Notes under the pieces: model-generated | Told to the model about the DNA's origin: nothing | Databases searched by the model: none | Seen by the model: only the letters and a program-made list of their open reading frames with translations | Made by a program: the position numbers and the translations under genes | Source: Corallium rubrum | Taxonomy: Eukaryota; Cnidaria; Anthozoa; Scleralcyonacea; Coralliidae | DNA length: 64,000 bases | NCBI GenBank assembly: GCA_964035015.1 | Contig: OZ036014.1 | Span: 6,104,995 to 6,168,994 of the forward strand | Reading direction: 5' to 3' | Shown: positions 1 through 37,497 of the stretch, in pieces | Numbering within the stretch: position 1 is the stretch's first letter | Layout: every line of letters begins with the position of its first letter

Positions 1-45
1 CTGCAAACACATTATTACAAAACTACTGACACCACAGGTACTTAC

Positions 46-2394
46 ATCTCAACACAAGCTATGACATCAAAGCCAACAAATCGTTCATCACACTCTGCAA
101 TGGATCCTGTGGAAAAAATTTAAAGATTAACCCATTCCTGCCTGAAGCTAGCTAAAATGTCATTTTTACTATTTTACTCCGGGTAACACCACTGAGATGA
201 TATTACTCATCAAACAGAGAACCCTAGGCATTCTAGGCAACAATGGATTAACAAGTGATTAACCCATTCAAGCCAGTTAAAATGACAACTTTAATGGTGT
301 CCAGTGAAAACATCCTCAGGTCAAAACATCCTCACTTCTTCCAAACTGATCAGGGAACATGTCAACATAAGATTTATTAGTATATTTTTGACATTTTCAA
401 ATGTTTCATGCCAGTAATCTGTTCTACTGTATAAAGCTGCAAGATCAGGCTCAAAGGCAAAGTGTCTGTTGCCAGTCATTACTTGTATCAAATTTCCATT
501 TTTATAGCAACACATAAATACAGCTACAAAGTCTAGTCAAACGATACAACCATCTATAAAGTAACTGCTTGAGGTATTCACTTATGTACGTATTTTTTAA
601 CTTTCAAATAAGTCTGTTAATATACTGTATTTATCTTTTTGACTTCTATCACCAAGGACATTTTGAGGTAAGGACGTTTTGACATGAGGACGTTTTGACA
701 TAAGGACTGTGTAACACCATGATTTTTTCTTGTCAAAGGGAGAATCCTCAGACATCCCAGGCAGTAGTGGATTAACAAGTGATTAACCCATTCCTGTCTG
801 AACCAGGCTAAAATCAGCCCTTTAACATTATAAGTTAATAATATTAACAATACCTTGATAGAAGCTGACAGTTAGAGGATTCAATCTTGGATCTAAGTAG
901 TCAGCTGCAAAAGGTTTGGCTTTAATTTCATTAAACTCAAGTGTCTCCAAATCAATATCAATTCCAACCAATTCTTCGATACATTCTACTCTTTTGAGTT
1001 TGCTTATTAGTTTTCCCTCTGAACATCCAAAATCAATAACCTTGAAAAAGTACAGTATGTGTACTATAGTTTTTATAAACTAATTACAAAGTCTATTTGC
1101 ACAATGATGTACAATAGTGTTGGGTGACTACAACTACCAGAATGTTTGCCAGTATCCTAGTGCTAATCACTGATATTACTTAATAGATAGATAGAGGGTA
1201 CTGGCAAGGCATTCTGGTAGTTGTAGTGATCCATCGCAATTAAATGTCATCATACACATGGCTTATTGCTTAGTATTTGTAATTGATATATCCAGGGGTG
1301 TCAGAAGCAGGGGGGCTGCCCCCCTTTTTTTGGTGGGGAGGCCAGAATATGTTTGGGCACCCCCACTTTTTAACAAGGCCAGTAATAAACAAGGACAGTA
1401 ATAAAGTTATGATTAACAAAATCACTAACCCTAGCTAACCCACGACTTTGAATAAAGATATAATAAAGAAATTTGAATGCAGATATTCAATGTCCAGGAA
1501 AATGTTGTCTTTTGAGTATTTTATGACATTTTCAGGTTAACCCCTATTATAACTTGTTATCCCCCTTCTCTAATTAAAGATTGTCTATTTAATAAGCCCA
1601 TATTTTCCCAAGGTAAGGGGACTTGGAGTTTCCAATGTGCAAATAGGAAGCAGTCACCCCCCCCCCCCCCCCCCACACACACACACCCCACCCGAAGATC
1701 CACCAGTTCACTTGACCAATGAGGAATAGTCCTTAATTTATTATTGAGTCGGTTTTCTTTGATGTACCGCGGGCTGTATATAGCATACAGCCCTTGAATA
1801 CTAATTAGATAAGAAATGAAGAAAAAAACTAGGAAATTCTTTGTCCAAGGTAGAAAAAAAGACAAAATGTTGTTGGAAAACCTCCTCAATAATAAATTAA
1901 GTCAGATAAATCCCTCGAACGTCGGGCTGTATGCGATATACAGCCCTCGGACGCTTTGCATCCTCGGGGCTGTATATAGCATACAGCCCTCGTTCTCGGG
2001 CTTTAGCTCTTACTTACTGGATCTCTAGAGAAAACAGTTTAGATATGGCAGATGGGTTATCCAGTATAAATAGAGTGAGTTTAATAGTTTACTCATTAAC
2101 ACTGGAGGGAAAACAGTTTAGATATGATTGATATGGTAATATAGCCAGTATAAATAAAGTTAGTTAATTTAAATAATGGAAACCGGATACAAAGCATGAT
2201 GCAACGGCATTTATTTCCTCATCAGAAGCACTCACACACGTGTTTCAAAACTGACAGTATTAAAATAGTGTAGTATAAACCTTTTTGGCGCCATATTCGC
2301 GAACGACTTTCTCCACAACTTCATAACGTTGACGATACACGGGAGGCTCAAATGTTGGTCCACCACTTCGATCTCGACGATCATCTTCATCCAT
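46..2394 (-). CDS. HENMT1: HENMT1, small RNA 2'-O-methyltransferase, 5' part
   Basis: Three coding exons are visible on the minus strand: 2394-2281, 1040-854 and 106-46, each with GT/AG borders and compatible phases (0, 1, 2). The first starts with ATG at 2394 and encodes an acidic leader followed by a segment like FEPPVYRQRYEVV, which matches the FNPPLYxQRY start of animal HEN1 proteins. Exon 2 opens with VIDFGCSEGKL, the AdoMet-binding motif I, followed by the acidic GIDID strand. Exon 3 ends at FDVIACVEM, just before the Glu-rich metal-binding motif (ExxEH), which lies outside the window. The family methylates the 3'-terminal 2'-OH of piRNAs (in animals) and protects them from tailing and decay. 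About 120 codons are visible; the gene continues left of position 1. The alternative, an unrelated class I methyltransferase, is unlikely given the collinear match across three exons. Confidence 0.9.
1121..1235. mobile_element. short inverted-repeat MITE in HENMT1 intron 1
   Basis: Arms of about 36 bp (1121-1158 and 1198-1234) are near-complementary and share the core CATTCTGGTAGTTG. The central spacer is about 40 bp. A single arm of the same family recurs at 44828-44855, so it is a dispersed family and not a one-off hairpin. Confidence 0.7.
1650..1692. repeat. poly-C / CA microsatellite
   Basis: A C-run followed by alternating CA. Simple repeat with no coding content. Confidence 0.9.
1771..1989. 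repeat. three copies of a 23-bp near-palindrome
   Basis: Near-identical hairpins of the form GGGCTGTAT...ATACAGCCC lie at 1771-1793, 1924-1946 and 1967-1989, inside HENMT1 intron 1. The first and third share the centre TATAGC; the second carries GCGATA. Each is followed by TTG or TCG. Confidence 0.7.
2020..2182 (+). repeat. dispersed SINE-like repeat ending in CCAGTATAAATAAAGTTAG
   Basis: This block contains two tandem versions of AAACAGTTTAGATATG followed by a CCAGTATAAATA motif. Related sequence occurs at 4797-4850 (same sense) and 51295-51475 (reverse, twice). It is a dispersed repeat with no ORF; assignment to a SINE class is a guess. Confidence 0.45.
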
Positions 2395-2666
2395 TTTTTA
2401 AAATTAAAAAACTTATTTTATTACAAGACCAACACACCATTTTCACGGAAATACAGCAAGAACATTAGAATCGAGCCTGCGATACATGTCAATTTTTGAA
2501 TTTTCAGTAATACTTCATGTACCCCAAAGTTAAATGTTTATGCGCAAGCGAACGGAAAGTGAGAAATACATTTGTCGTTAACTCGTTTTTAGTCCAGAAG
2601 AAATGCCTTTTGGTTTCAATAGTTGACTAGTGACTGAAACGTTCTAAGTACCATGAACTTGTGGAG

Positions 2667-3849
2667 TAAGGGCTTGTTTATATGATCCCGGTGTACCGGG
2701 ACGGGATGGCAGCCGGGATGATTTTGATGTATTGAAGTAAGTCACGGTCTTTGATTATGTCCATCGGAAAGCTTTCGCCTACATTTTTCAAGGTCTAGAT
2801 TACTAAATAACTTCAACAAAAGGCATTTCAATTGCCACAATCATTCACGTTTAACTTTAGGACCAGATCAACAAAATCTGAGTTTCTTCAGGCATCGCGT
2901 GTTGACTTATTTCAATACATCAAAATCATCCCGGCTGCCATCCCGTCCCGGTGTCCCAGTAAATGTGTCCCCCCCAAAATGTGTCCCCCCAGGGACACAT
3001 TTCCTAGGAAATATGTCCCCCCAGGGGGACACATTTCCTAGGAAACATGTCCCCCTCTTCGGAAATTTGTCCCCCCCCTCAGAATGATTCCTTACAGGAT
3101 AATTGATATACGTGTAATGTGGACAAAACTTTTTAAAAGTAAAAAATATATATTTCTGAAGGGTCCTACTAATTACTGCCCGAGACGGTATACATCTATA
3201 TTAGAGGCCTTAAATAATAAAGAATAGATCGCACATTTACGGCACACCGCAAACTGCAGTTCGAAATCAGCAGTTAGCCGTTAGAAGTTAGAACAAGTTG
3301 TATGTTCAGACTGAAAGCTTCCGTTTGTGATTTGCCGTATGTAAGTATATTCAATTTATACTGAAAGGTCTCCCACGGCGCCATTGAAATGTTAATCGCA
3401 GTCGGCAATGATTAATGTATTTGTTTTTCTTCTATTTTTGAAACCGAATGCTTCGGAGAAAAACCCATGCTGAAATAGTGCCTTTTTCAGAGTATGCCAG
3501 ACCCGAAAACCGAGGTTTGTTTCAACGCTTTGAAACATCAGCTCAACGATGTTACAATCAATAAAAAAACGAAACTTGAACATCTATTTAACTAATAAAT
3601 TGGAAATTCAGCATGACCATGACCATGACCACTGACGAAATTGAAATTCTAATGCACTTCCGCGAGCTGGCTTTCGGACGTTCTCTTTCATTTTTTTGAC
3701 ACCAAAACTATCGAATAACGTGGAACAGTCTGATAGCCATATGCACTCAGTAAGAGAAAATATCAGACGTCTACGAAATTGGACTTCGCAAAAAATGGAG
3801 GCGTATGAAAAGGAAGAGGCACACTATATATATGCACGGCACACTATAT

Positions 3850-3942
<93 letters not shown>

Positions 3943-4631
3943 CCGAGAAAGAAAATTTCGAGTTTAAGAATATATGCAGCCCAGCAAACACACACACACA
4001 ATATATATGTGTGCATGTGTGTTTGCTGACCTGCATATATTCTTAAACTCGAAATTTTCCTTCACCAAAGACCCTCGCTATTATTAAAATTTGCTGTCTG
4101 CTTTACGCCAAGAGCGTGTTGGCTCGAGGTTAATGAAGGGTTCCACGTGAAACGTTAGTATTTCGTTGTCGAAATTCTCGTCAGCTCACCATTTTCTTGC
4201 TTTGTTATTATTATAATAGTGTAGTTTGCCGTTTTTCAAAAAACGGTATATACGGAAGTATTTATTATGCATTCACAAACGCAGTAGACGCCTTTTTTCA
4301 ATGAGCGATGACTCTCAAAAGCGACCCGTATTGGTCATGCATACTGGTGTACGTAGTAGCTAATATATATTTAGCTGTTATAATTTATCATTCAGAAATA
4401 TATATTTTTTACTTTTAAAATGTTTTGTCCACATTACACGTATATCAATTATCCTGTAAGGAATCATTCTGAGGGGGGGACAAATTTCCGAAGAGGGGGA
4501 CATGTTTCCTAGGAAATCTGTCCCTGGGGGGGACACATTTCCTAGGAAATCTGTCCCGGGGGGGACACATTTTTGGGGGGGACAGATTTCCTGTGACACC
4601 GGTACACCGGGATCATATAAACAGACCCTAA
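2667..4631. mobile_element. large foldback DNA element with nested palindromes
   Basis: Outer arms match: the left end (2667-2697) and right end (4601-4631) share TTTATATGATCCCGGTGTACC in opposite orientation. Inner arms 2955-3166 and 4383-4595 are long near-perfect inverted repeats full of GGGGGGACA / TTTCCTAGGAAA blocks. A second inverted repeat with about 40-bp arms (2698-2737 and 2911-2951, core GGGATGATTTTGATGTATTG) sits inside the left arm, so one foldback has inserted into another. A third palindrome, 3950-4070, lies in the centre next to a long TA tract. No transposase ORF is present, so the element is non-autonomous. I could not define a clear target duplication and do not recognise the superfamily. 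Confidence 0.75.
3851..3939. repeat. (TA)n microsatellite
   Basis: About 85 bp of uninterrupted TA in the centre of the foldback element. ORFs through it are tyrosine/isoleucine runs without meaning. Confidence 0.97.
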
Positions 4632-5117
4632 GACTTTATTATAAATATAGATAAAATGTAACTACTCTGCTATTGTCATTTAATAAAAATAAAACAAACA
4701 CTTTGAAACATTTTGCGAAATATAGTGGTTCAAATAAAATCAATACTACAAATTCTGAAAGTCGCCCCTCGTTAGGGAGGCCCCATGACTGATAGTGATA
4801 TCCAGTAAAATAAAGTTAGTTTAGTTTACATCGGTTTCCTCCTACTGGATTTATTTTTTATCACTTTACAATATCTGCTAAATACATATCAATGCCAAAA
4901 CGTTAACACTACATTTTATTTGTGGTATTTGCGATAAACAAACGAAGTCTAAGTCGCGAATTCTCGATTATTGGCAGTTAAAGTTAATTTAATTTGTAGA
5001 TTCAACAGGACTCGGGTGTTCATAACAGTTTCCGCTCATATAATATATAATTATAAGTAATAACATGACTTGAGGGAAATTAGCGGGAAATTTAGAAGAA
5101 GACAAAGGATTTCTTTC

Positions 5118-5303
5118 GAAATGTGGTATAGTAGGTTCAGTTATTACTGCCGAAACAGAGAACGTAAGTGGTCTAACGTTTCGAGCGAAGGCCGAAGAGT
5201 CAAACACTCTTTGCGTTTCTCTCTGACGAAGGGCCTTCGCTCGAAACGTTAGACCACTTACGTTCTCTGTTTCGGCAGTATTAACCTACTATACCACATT
5301 TCG
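5118..5303. mobile_element. inverted pair of Penelope-like terminal sequences
   Basis: Two arms of about 70 bp face each other (5118-5192 and 5231-5303). They share the words CTGCCGAAACAGAGAACG and CGTTTCGAGCGAAGG. The same block recurs at 47503-47590. The word GACGAAGGGCC...CTCGAAACGT also ends the Penelope-like fragment near 15020-15050, which ties these pieces to that retroelement group. Relic only. Confidence 0.6.
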
Positions 5304-5345
5304 ATTGTTGTTTCAACACTGCCTACGCAGCACACTACTTTTATT

Positions 5346-5460
5346 ACACAAAGAATTTCTTTGTCTTCTAATTTTCCCTCATCAACATGCACGGGAAAAT
5401 TATTTCTTTGTCTTCTAATTTTCCCTCATCAACATGCACGGGAAAATTAGAAGACAAAGG
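5346..5460. repeat. tandem plus inverted duplication around TTTGTCTTCTAATTTTCCC
   Basis: The sequence TTTCTTTGTCTTCTAATTTTC...CATGCACGGGAAAATTA occurs twice in tandem (about 5350-5403 and 5403-5450), and its reverse follows at 5443-5462. A related piece lies at 5075-5105. Confidence 0.6.
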
Positions 5461-5774
5461 GAAATACGAGGTTTACATTCCCTCGGAGAACAAAAGAGTC
5501 CGAGGCGATCATGTTATTGTTGGAAACACCGGCAAAACTTATGGTTTCCCCTCGCAAATATGACATTCATTTGCTCTTATTTTTATTATTCATGTTTCGT
5601 GTATCGGTTTAGTCTTTTCCACATTATTCATTAGACGTGTTTTACTCCATCAACAAGTACTATTTGCCTTGGCTATCGTATATACTTCTTATACAGCTTT
5701 TTATCGTGCATATTTTCATTTCCGTCACACGATTTTTGTATCTGCGCAACGCGCAGATATATTGCTATCGTGTT

Positions 5775-5797
5775 GTGTGTGTGTTTGTTTGTTTGTT

Positions 5798-5836
<39 letters not shown>
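5775..5836. repeat. (TTTG)n/(TG)n microsatellite
   Basis: TTTG repeats grade into about 30 bp of TG. Simple repeat. Confidence 0.95.
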
Positions 5837-5838
<2 letters not shown>

Positions 5839-5994
5839 ACTTTTTGGTGTAACCGCTGACCTGTAATGTGTGCAGTAGTGTGACTGTTTATATTTCCTCG
5901 CCATGTTGTATGAACTACGGAGTGAGACGAAGAACAACATTATTTTCGAAGAAAGTCAATTGCAATGCTGTATGATTGGAGTAGTATGATTCAG

Positions 5995-6411
5995 GGATAC
6001 TTTAAAATGATTGCGTTTGACCATACGCCAAGTAAATAGCGTAATAATGCAATTTGATATTTGCGCTCATGTCCGTTCAAATAGCCTTTTCTCCGTTGTT
6101 TTTCTATACCATGTTCTCTAATTCACATATGTTGTACAGAATTTAACGCTCTATCTAACCGTGCAAGTTTCCCAAATGGCACAAACCTACAGACGATTGA
6201 TTTACTTTAAATATGACCGCGTTTGACCGTACGCCAAGTAAATAGCGTAATAATGCAATTTGATATTTGCGCTCATGTCAGTTCAAATAGACTTTTCGCC
6301 GTTGTTATTCTATACCATGTTCTCTAATTCACATATGTTGTACAGAATTTAACGCTCTATCTAACTGTAGAAGTTTCGTGAATGGCACAAACCTACTGAC
6401 GATTCAGGGGT
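5995..6411. repeat. tandem duplication, two units of about 206 bp
   Basis: The segment containing AATAGCGTAATAATGCAATT appears at about 6035 and again at 6241. About 200 bp around it matches, with roughly one difference per 12-15 bp. No ORF. It lies in the 5' flank of the RING gene. Confidence 0.85.
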
Positions 6412-6834
6412 ATACTTTAAACACGCGGTATCCGGCTCAACTGCAGTGAAGATATATCCCAATACGTTTGTTATCTTATTAGATGTCGCTAAAATCTTAT
6501 AAGATGTTGTACGATCGTTTAAGATCTTATTACAAGATTTGGCGCAGATACATGTACGCATAGCGTACCTTTTGTTAATCTACAGCGTGAGGTCTGTCTA
6601 TCCAAATCAAGCGCCTCCTCTCCTGTGTGATTGCTCCCAATGTTAATGATATGCTAATGTGCTTCCCTGTGGTGTTATCACCAAGGCTACATATTGCACC
6701 ACAACAAGAAACTCCGTGTAAACCCCATGATCCTAAAAATAAACATTAGGTAATTAAAAAAGATAAATAGCCGAGTTCAGCGAATCATTTTCATTTTCCT
6801 TCCCTACTGGGGAGAAGAACCGCTTGAACATAAT
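6412..6834. other. 5' flank of the RING-H2 gene
   Basis: No coding signal is seen. An AT-rich stretch at 6745-6770 (AAAAAGATAAATAG) could be a weak TATA-like element about 75 bp before the ATG, but nothing fixes a transcription start. Confidence 0.3.
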
Positions 6835-7854
6835 ATGGCGGTTGACTCGCTAACGCCAACGACAGAAGGAAGTGAATTCAAAACGTTCACTGTCATTCGG
6901 GAAGAAACAACCGAGAAAACCCGAGACAAAGCCGTAGAAACGAGTGAATTCGAAGACACGACCACAACAGGAAGCCTTCAAAACATACAAGATACAACAA
7001 CAACCGCTACAGCTACCAAGAACGAAAAGCTAATTCAAGAAGCTCGTGAATTATTGAACCATTTATACTCGACGATGGAGAATAATACAATTCGAAAGTG
7101 TTGCCTTTATTCAGCTAGGGACGAGGAATCATCGGCAAGCGAGAATGATGATTTCTTTGAATGCGATGATTATTATTTGGAATGCGATACCTACAAACTA
7201 GTCGGACGTAAGAAAAATAATTATCGTCGGGCAAAACGTGAACGAAAAACCAAAGAACAAAAATTCGCCGAGTTCTGTCGCGAGTATCAAAGTCCGGAGT
7301 GTATTACTTTGGAGAAAGGTCGAAAGAAAGCAATACGGGTCAAGTATAGTAGATGTGTTAAACAGATGGCCAGGGACTCGAACCGCAGAGACCATAACGA
7401 GCGACGTAAAGAAAACATTGAAAAGAAATTTGAAAAACTAGGACTAAAACGACGCCAGTACACCGAAGTGAGAACTGAAAATTACGGTTTACATCCTAAC
7501 GCCAAAAAATACCAGCTTCGGAAAGAAAACGCGCCTAAAGAAATGTCGGACATTGTTGATTTCTTGATGGCTTTGCAGGATAGAGAAGTGACACCAGAAG
7601 ACTACGATTTTCTTCTGAAATTGGACGAATTAATTCCGAAAAAGACAGTGTCTGAAGAATGTCTAGGTAGACTTAAAGAAGACACAGTAGATGGATCCCA
7701 TGTTGAAGATATCTGTGGGATTTGTATGGAGAATTATGAAATTGGACAAATTAGGAAAATTTTACCGTGTCAACACATGTTTCACGCGAACTGTATTGAA
7801 CAATGGCTAAGTCAGTCTTCCACGAAATGCCCTTTGGATGGGTTAGAAATATGA
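6835..7854 (+). CDS. RING-H2 finger protein, single exon, 339 aa
   Basis: This intronless reading frame starts at the ATG at 6835. The N-terminal 90 residues are Thr/Glu-rich and low in structure. Residues about 120-210 are strongly basic and coiled-coil-like (KKNNYRRAKRERKTKEQ). A C3H2C2-type RING closes the protein: C294-x2-C297, C312-x-H314-x2-H317-x2-C320 and C332-P-L-D335. The expected eighth ligand, Cys, is Asp, as in RBX1, where Asp is known to hold zinc. RING-H2 proteins usually act as E3 ubiquitin ligases; the substrate is unknown. A polyadenylation signal AATAAA lies at 7948-7953, about 95 bp after the stop, which supports a complete gene. No intron and no close family name recognised; it may be a retrocopy that became a gene. 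A splice donor near GATGG/GTTAG at the 3' end cannot be fully excluded. Confidence 0.75.
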   Translation: MAVDSLTPTTEGSEFKTFTVIREETTEKTRDKAVETSEFEDTTTTGSLQNIQDTTTTATATKNEKLIQEARELLNHLYSTMENNTIRKCCLYSARDEESSASENDDFFECDDYYLECDTYKLVGRKKNNYRRAKRERKTKEQKFAEFCREYQSPECITLEKGRKKAIRVKYSRCVKQMARDSNRRDHNERRKENIEKKFEKLGLKRRQYTEVRTENYGLHPNAKKYQLRKENAPKEMSDIVDFLMALQDREVTPEDYDFLLKLDELIPKKTVSEECLGRLKEDTVDGSHVEDICGICMENYEIGQIRKILPCQHMFHANCIEQWLSQSSTKCPLDGLEI

Positions 7855-7947
7855 AATATGATGTTTGTAACTATAGTTTACTTGGAGTTAGAATATGAAA
7901 ATATAATAATAGTGTATATAGTTAGTAGATGTAAATATATATTTTTC

Positions 7948-7953
7948 AATAAA
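7948..7953 (+). terminator. polyadenylation signal AATAAA of the RING gene
   Basis: AATAAA lies about 95 bp downstream of the stop codon, just before an AATT simple repeat. Confidence 0.6.
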
Positions 7954-7962
7954 CATTTTTAA

Positions 7963-8240
7963 ATTAATTAATTAATTAATTAATTAATTAATTAATTAAT
8001 TAATTAATTAATTAATTAATTAATTAATTAAATAATTAAATAAAATTACTTTCCTGGTTCACCTACCTAGTCAGTAGTACGGAATAGAATAGAACAGAAC
8101 AGAACAGAACAGAACAGAACAGAACAGAACAGAACAGAACAGAACAGAACAGAACAGAACAGAACAGAACAGAACAGAACAGAACAGAACAGAACAGAAC
8201 AGAACAGAACAGAACAGAACAGAACAGAACAGAACAGAAC
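7963..8240. repeat. (AATT)n then (AGAAC)n microsatellites
   Basis: Two simple repeats lie next to each other: about 70 bp of AATT units (7963-8031) and about 155 bp of AGAAC pentamers (8086-8240). The reverse frame gives only a repetitive CSVLF peptide. Confidence 0.95.
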
Positions 8241-8285
8241 AATTATTGATTTAACCACGTTTCGCCTATGAGCCATTAAGACTAT

Positions 8286-8402
8286 GTGCACACGGTAACG
8301 TTTCCGAGCATTTTCCTATTGTTTACCGTTCTCAAGGGAATCGAGAACAATCAGCTTATTACCTGAAACAATACGAAAACGCTCGGAAACGTTACCGTGT
8401 GC
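8286..8402. mobile_element. foldback MITE, about 36-bp arms
   Basis: GCACACGGTAACGTTTCCGA at the left and its complement at the right end (8366-8402) define arms with a spacer of about 45 bp. No ORF. Confidence 0.7.
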
Positions 8403-9124
8403 TCGTTCAAAATATATACAATCGTGAGAATTACACTACATTGACATTACATTACATTACGTTACATTACATTATAGTAAGTGCATGGGTAAATTGGGTA
8501 TGGGTCCAGCGCAACATGTGCGAAACTGGTTACGCCGAGAAAATCGTTTCGACAGGCACCAGACGACAATTTCCGGCGTGAAATTACGTCATGTCACGCA
8601 CAAGTGGCGGTTGGAGAAAAATAGCGTCGGATGAGGTTAAAGTCGAAAAAATGTCTGACCGGCGAAAAAAGTACAAAATATTAAATGGCTTGAGAAAAAT
8701 TTATATTAAATATTGTATTTGTTTCAAAAGCTACAATGTTAGTACAAAAGTGCTTTTCGAGACCATTAATTTTCATTCTCATATTTGCTAATCTACTAGT
8801 TGTATATCTTTAATTCTCGTGGAAATGCTGTCTACGGAGATTCCATAAAAATGCGGCAATATAAATATAATCCTATAAGCAAAGAGGAATAATCTTCTCA
8901 TGACGAGCCTCACGTCACCGGCTGCAAGGATAATGAGTAAATGACATATTTGTTGACACTTGGTTACGAAGGAAGAAGATGACAACATTAGTCATTAGCA
9001 TAGTCGCGTGTTTAAATGTTTAATTACAGCGAAGAGTCAAGAAATTCTGAACAGGGATTATGTGTAAATAAAGCATGATCATGATCTAAGTGCTTGGCTG
9101 AATTTGGTAAAGAAACGAAAGCAA
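8403..9124. other. intergenic / 5' flank of whirlin
   Basis: ACATT-type short repeats at 8430-8475 are followed by unremarkable AT-rich DNA. I see no coding exon and no clear TATA box before the whirlin ATG. Confidence 0.4.
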
Positions 9125-18320
<9,196 letters not shown>

Positions 18321-18755
18321 TAAAGTATTCTCAAAGTTTTAAAACTTAGTGTTCAAAAACACCCAAGAAAATGTAACATTCATTGGTGCATAGTCAATCG
18401 AGGTATGGTCTGGAAACTCAGCTAAAGTCTTTGGTCTATCTTTTTGTTCGCCTTTATGCATTTTTGTGCACGGTGCACGGTCACTGAACACATTGTATTT
18501 TAGTATAATGAACGAATTGTCCAATAGCAACGATTCAGTTCAATCACTCAACCGTGCTATTTAAATATTATATAAACCTAAAACAAAGGATGTGCATGGT
18601 GTAAGGTACGGTTCAACATAAAGTCACAGCTCATTATAGGCGCTTTGAAGTTTGCCGAGTTTCCAGACGATATCTCGATTGACTATGATTGGTGTTCTAC
18701 GTTATTTTGTGTACGGAAAGACAAAAGGCTTATATGATAGTAATTTAATATATTT

Positions 18756-18761
18756 AATAAA
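18756..18761 (+). terminator. polyadenylation signal AATAAA, whirlin
   Basis: AATAAA about 435 bp after the whirlin stop, followed by T-rich sequence. Confidence 0.55.
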
Positions 18762-18984
18762 TCTTTATTCTGTATCGTATCGTATCGTATTGTAGTGAAC
18801 TTACTTGTTTAACATGATTTCGAAATGAAATCGAACCGGATCGATGAGCGCGTCAAGGCTTGAGAATATATGCTGCCAATCTCAGGAAATCTTCGAAGAA
18901 TTGTCAGATATTTTTATCTTTCAACAAAAACGAAGACAATTTGCTAAAAACAGACACTTACAAAATAAAGCATCATAGCGCATA

Positions 18985-19070
18985 AGTATAGGTTATTCCC
19001 CACGAGGGGATGCGATTTATTCACCGAGAGCGAAGCCCGAGGTGAATAAACACATATCCCCGAGGGGGCG
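18985..19070. repeat. inverted repeat with CCCCGAGGGG words
   Basis: TTCCCCACGAGGGG...TTTATTCACC faces GGTGAATAAA...CCCCGAGGGGG across a short GC-rich loop. A foldback piece between the whirlin and PRRC2 3' ends. Confidence 0.55.
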
Positions 19071-19343
19071 TGGTTGACAGGAGTCACAATAGAAAATAAA
19101 TATTGAGGAATATTAGAGGAATATTAATCTATTGCTTTGCCATTGTTATCAGGGGCTATTGAATACAGTATATTCCCCGACAAGAACAAAGGAAACCGAG
19201 GCATGTGAAAATTAATATGTGTAAAAACAAAGCCATTTCAGTTCGAAGAATTATTTCGGAAAACAAAATTCAGAAAACAAAAACACGGAAATGCTCGCAG
19301 AATAAAATTACACGAAACAAGGTACAGTAACACAGATAAACTC

Positions 19344-19349
19344 TTTATT
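19344..19349 (-). terminator. polyadenylation signal of PRRC2 (minus strand)
   Basis: TTTATT on the plus strand, AATAAA on the minus strand, about 280 bp past the PRRC2 stop. Whirlin and PRRC2 are convergent with about 580 bp between their poly(A) signals. Confidence 0.5.
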
Positions 19350-19627
19350 GTTTTTCTATTTAAAGTTATCCACATTGAAAGGAGAATCGAACATTTTCGT
19401 GGCCGAACTTGACGTACAAATAAGAACGTCTATTTGAAAAACTAGCTCCAAATAACCTCAAGCTTGCAAAGAAACAAGCTATTATGAAATTTAATCTTTA
19501 CAATACATTACATTATATAAACTTGCTTATGTCGACCGAATGAAAATCGAAACAGGTCGATCGATGCGTGAATGAATTATTCAAGTTCTTTTTTTGTGTA
19601 AAAATGTCTTCCCTAAAGGATACTTTA

Positions 19628-36987
<17,360 letters not shown>

Positions 36988-37497
36988 TCTGGAGAGGTAT
37001 TCATGAAGGAAGTTGGAGCGCCCTTACCAGTGCTTACAAGACGCCAAAAACCTATGAAGTGTCAAACTTGATACCAACAACGACAGCGACGCTTTTCAAA
37101 CACGAAAGGAAGTCACGACAAACGGTGGCAAACTTTCTTAGTTCTCAACCACACCGATGCTTTGTAGATCGTTTTATAACCCACAGCCAGTTACTTTGAT
37201 ATATATTCTTGTTGTTTAGTAGGGAATTTTCGTTCAGAAGTCAAGGATGGCTTGGATATTTTCGGATGAAATAGGATGACAAAGGTTGTCGGAAAAACAA
37301 CGTTTGAAGCTCAGCGCCAGCGTTGATAAAATTTTTATGAAGCGGGTGACGCAACGCAAGATACACGCGAGTTTGAGATTTCCTCGCGCGATTCCACGCG
37401 AGTATTTTCACGCGAGATCCTCGCGAGTTTCTGCGCCCACTGTCCTGCAAATCAGTGTTCTTGCTCATAAAAGTGAAAATTGAAAAAAAAACTGAAA
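36988..37497. promoter_or_regulatory. divergent promoter region PRRC2 / QTRT2 with CGCGAG cluster
   Basis: The two start codons lie 510 bp apart, head to head. At 37360-37430 there are six CGCGAG or CGCGCGA words within 75 bp, the densest CpG patch in the neighbourhood. No TATA box. Likely a shared CpG-type housekeeping promoter; this is inference. Confidence 0.5.
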
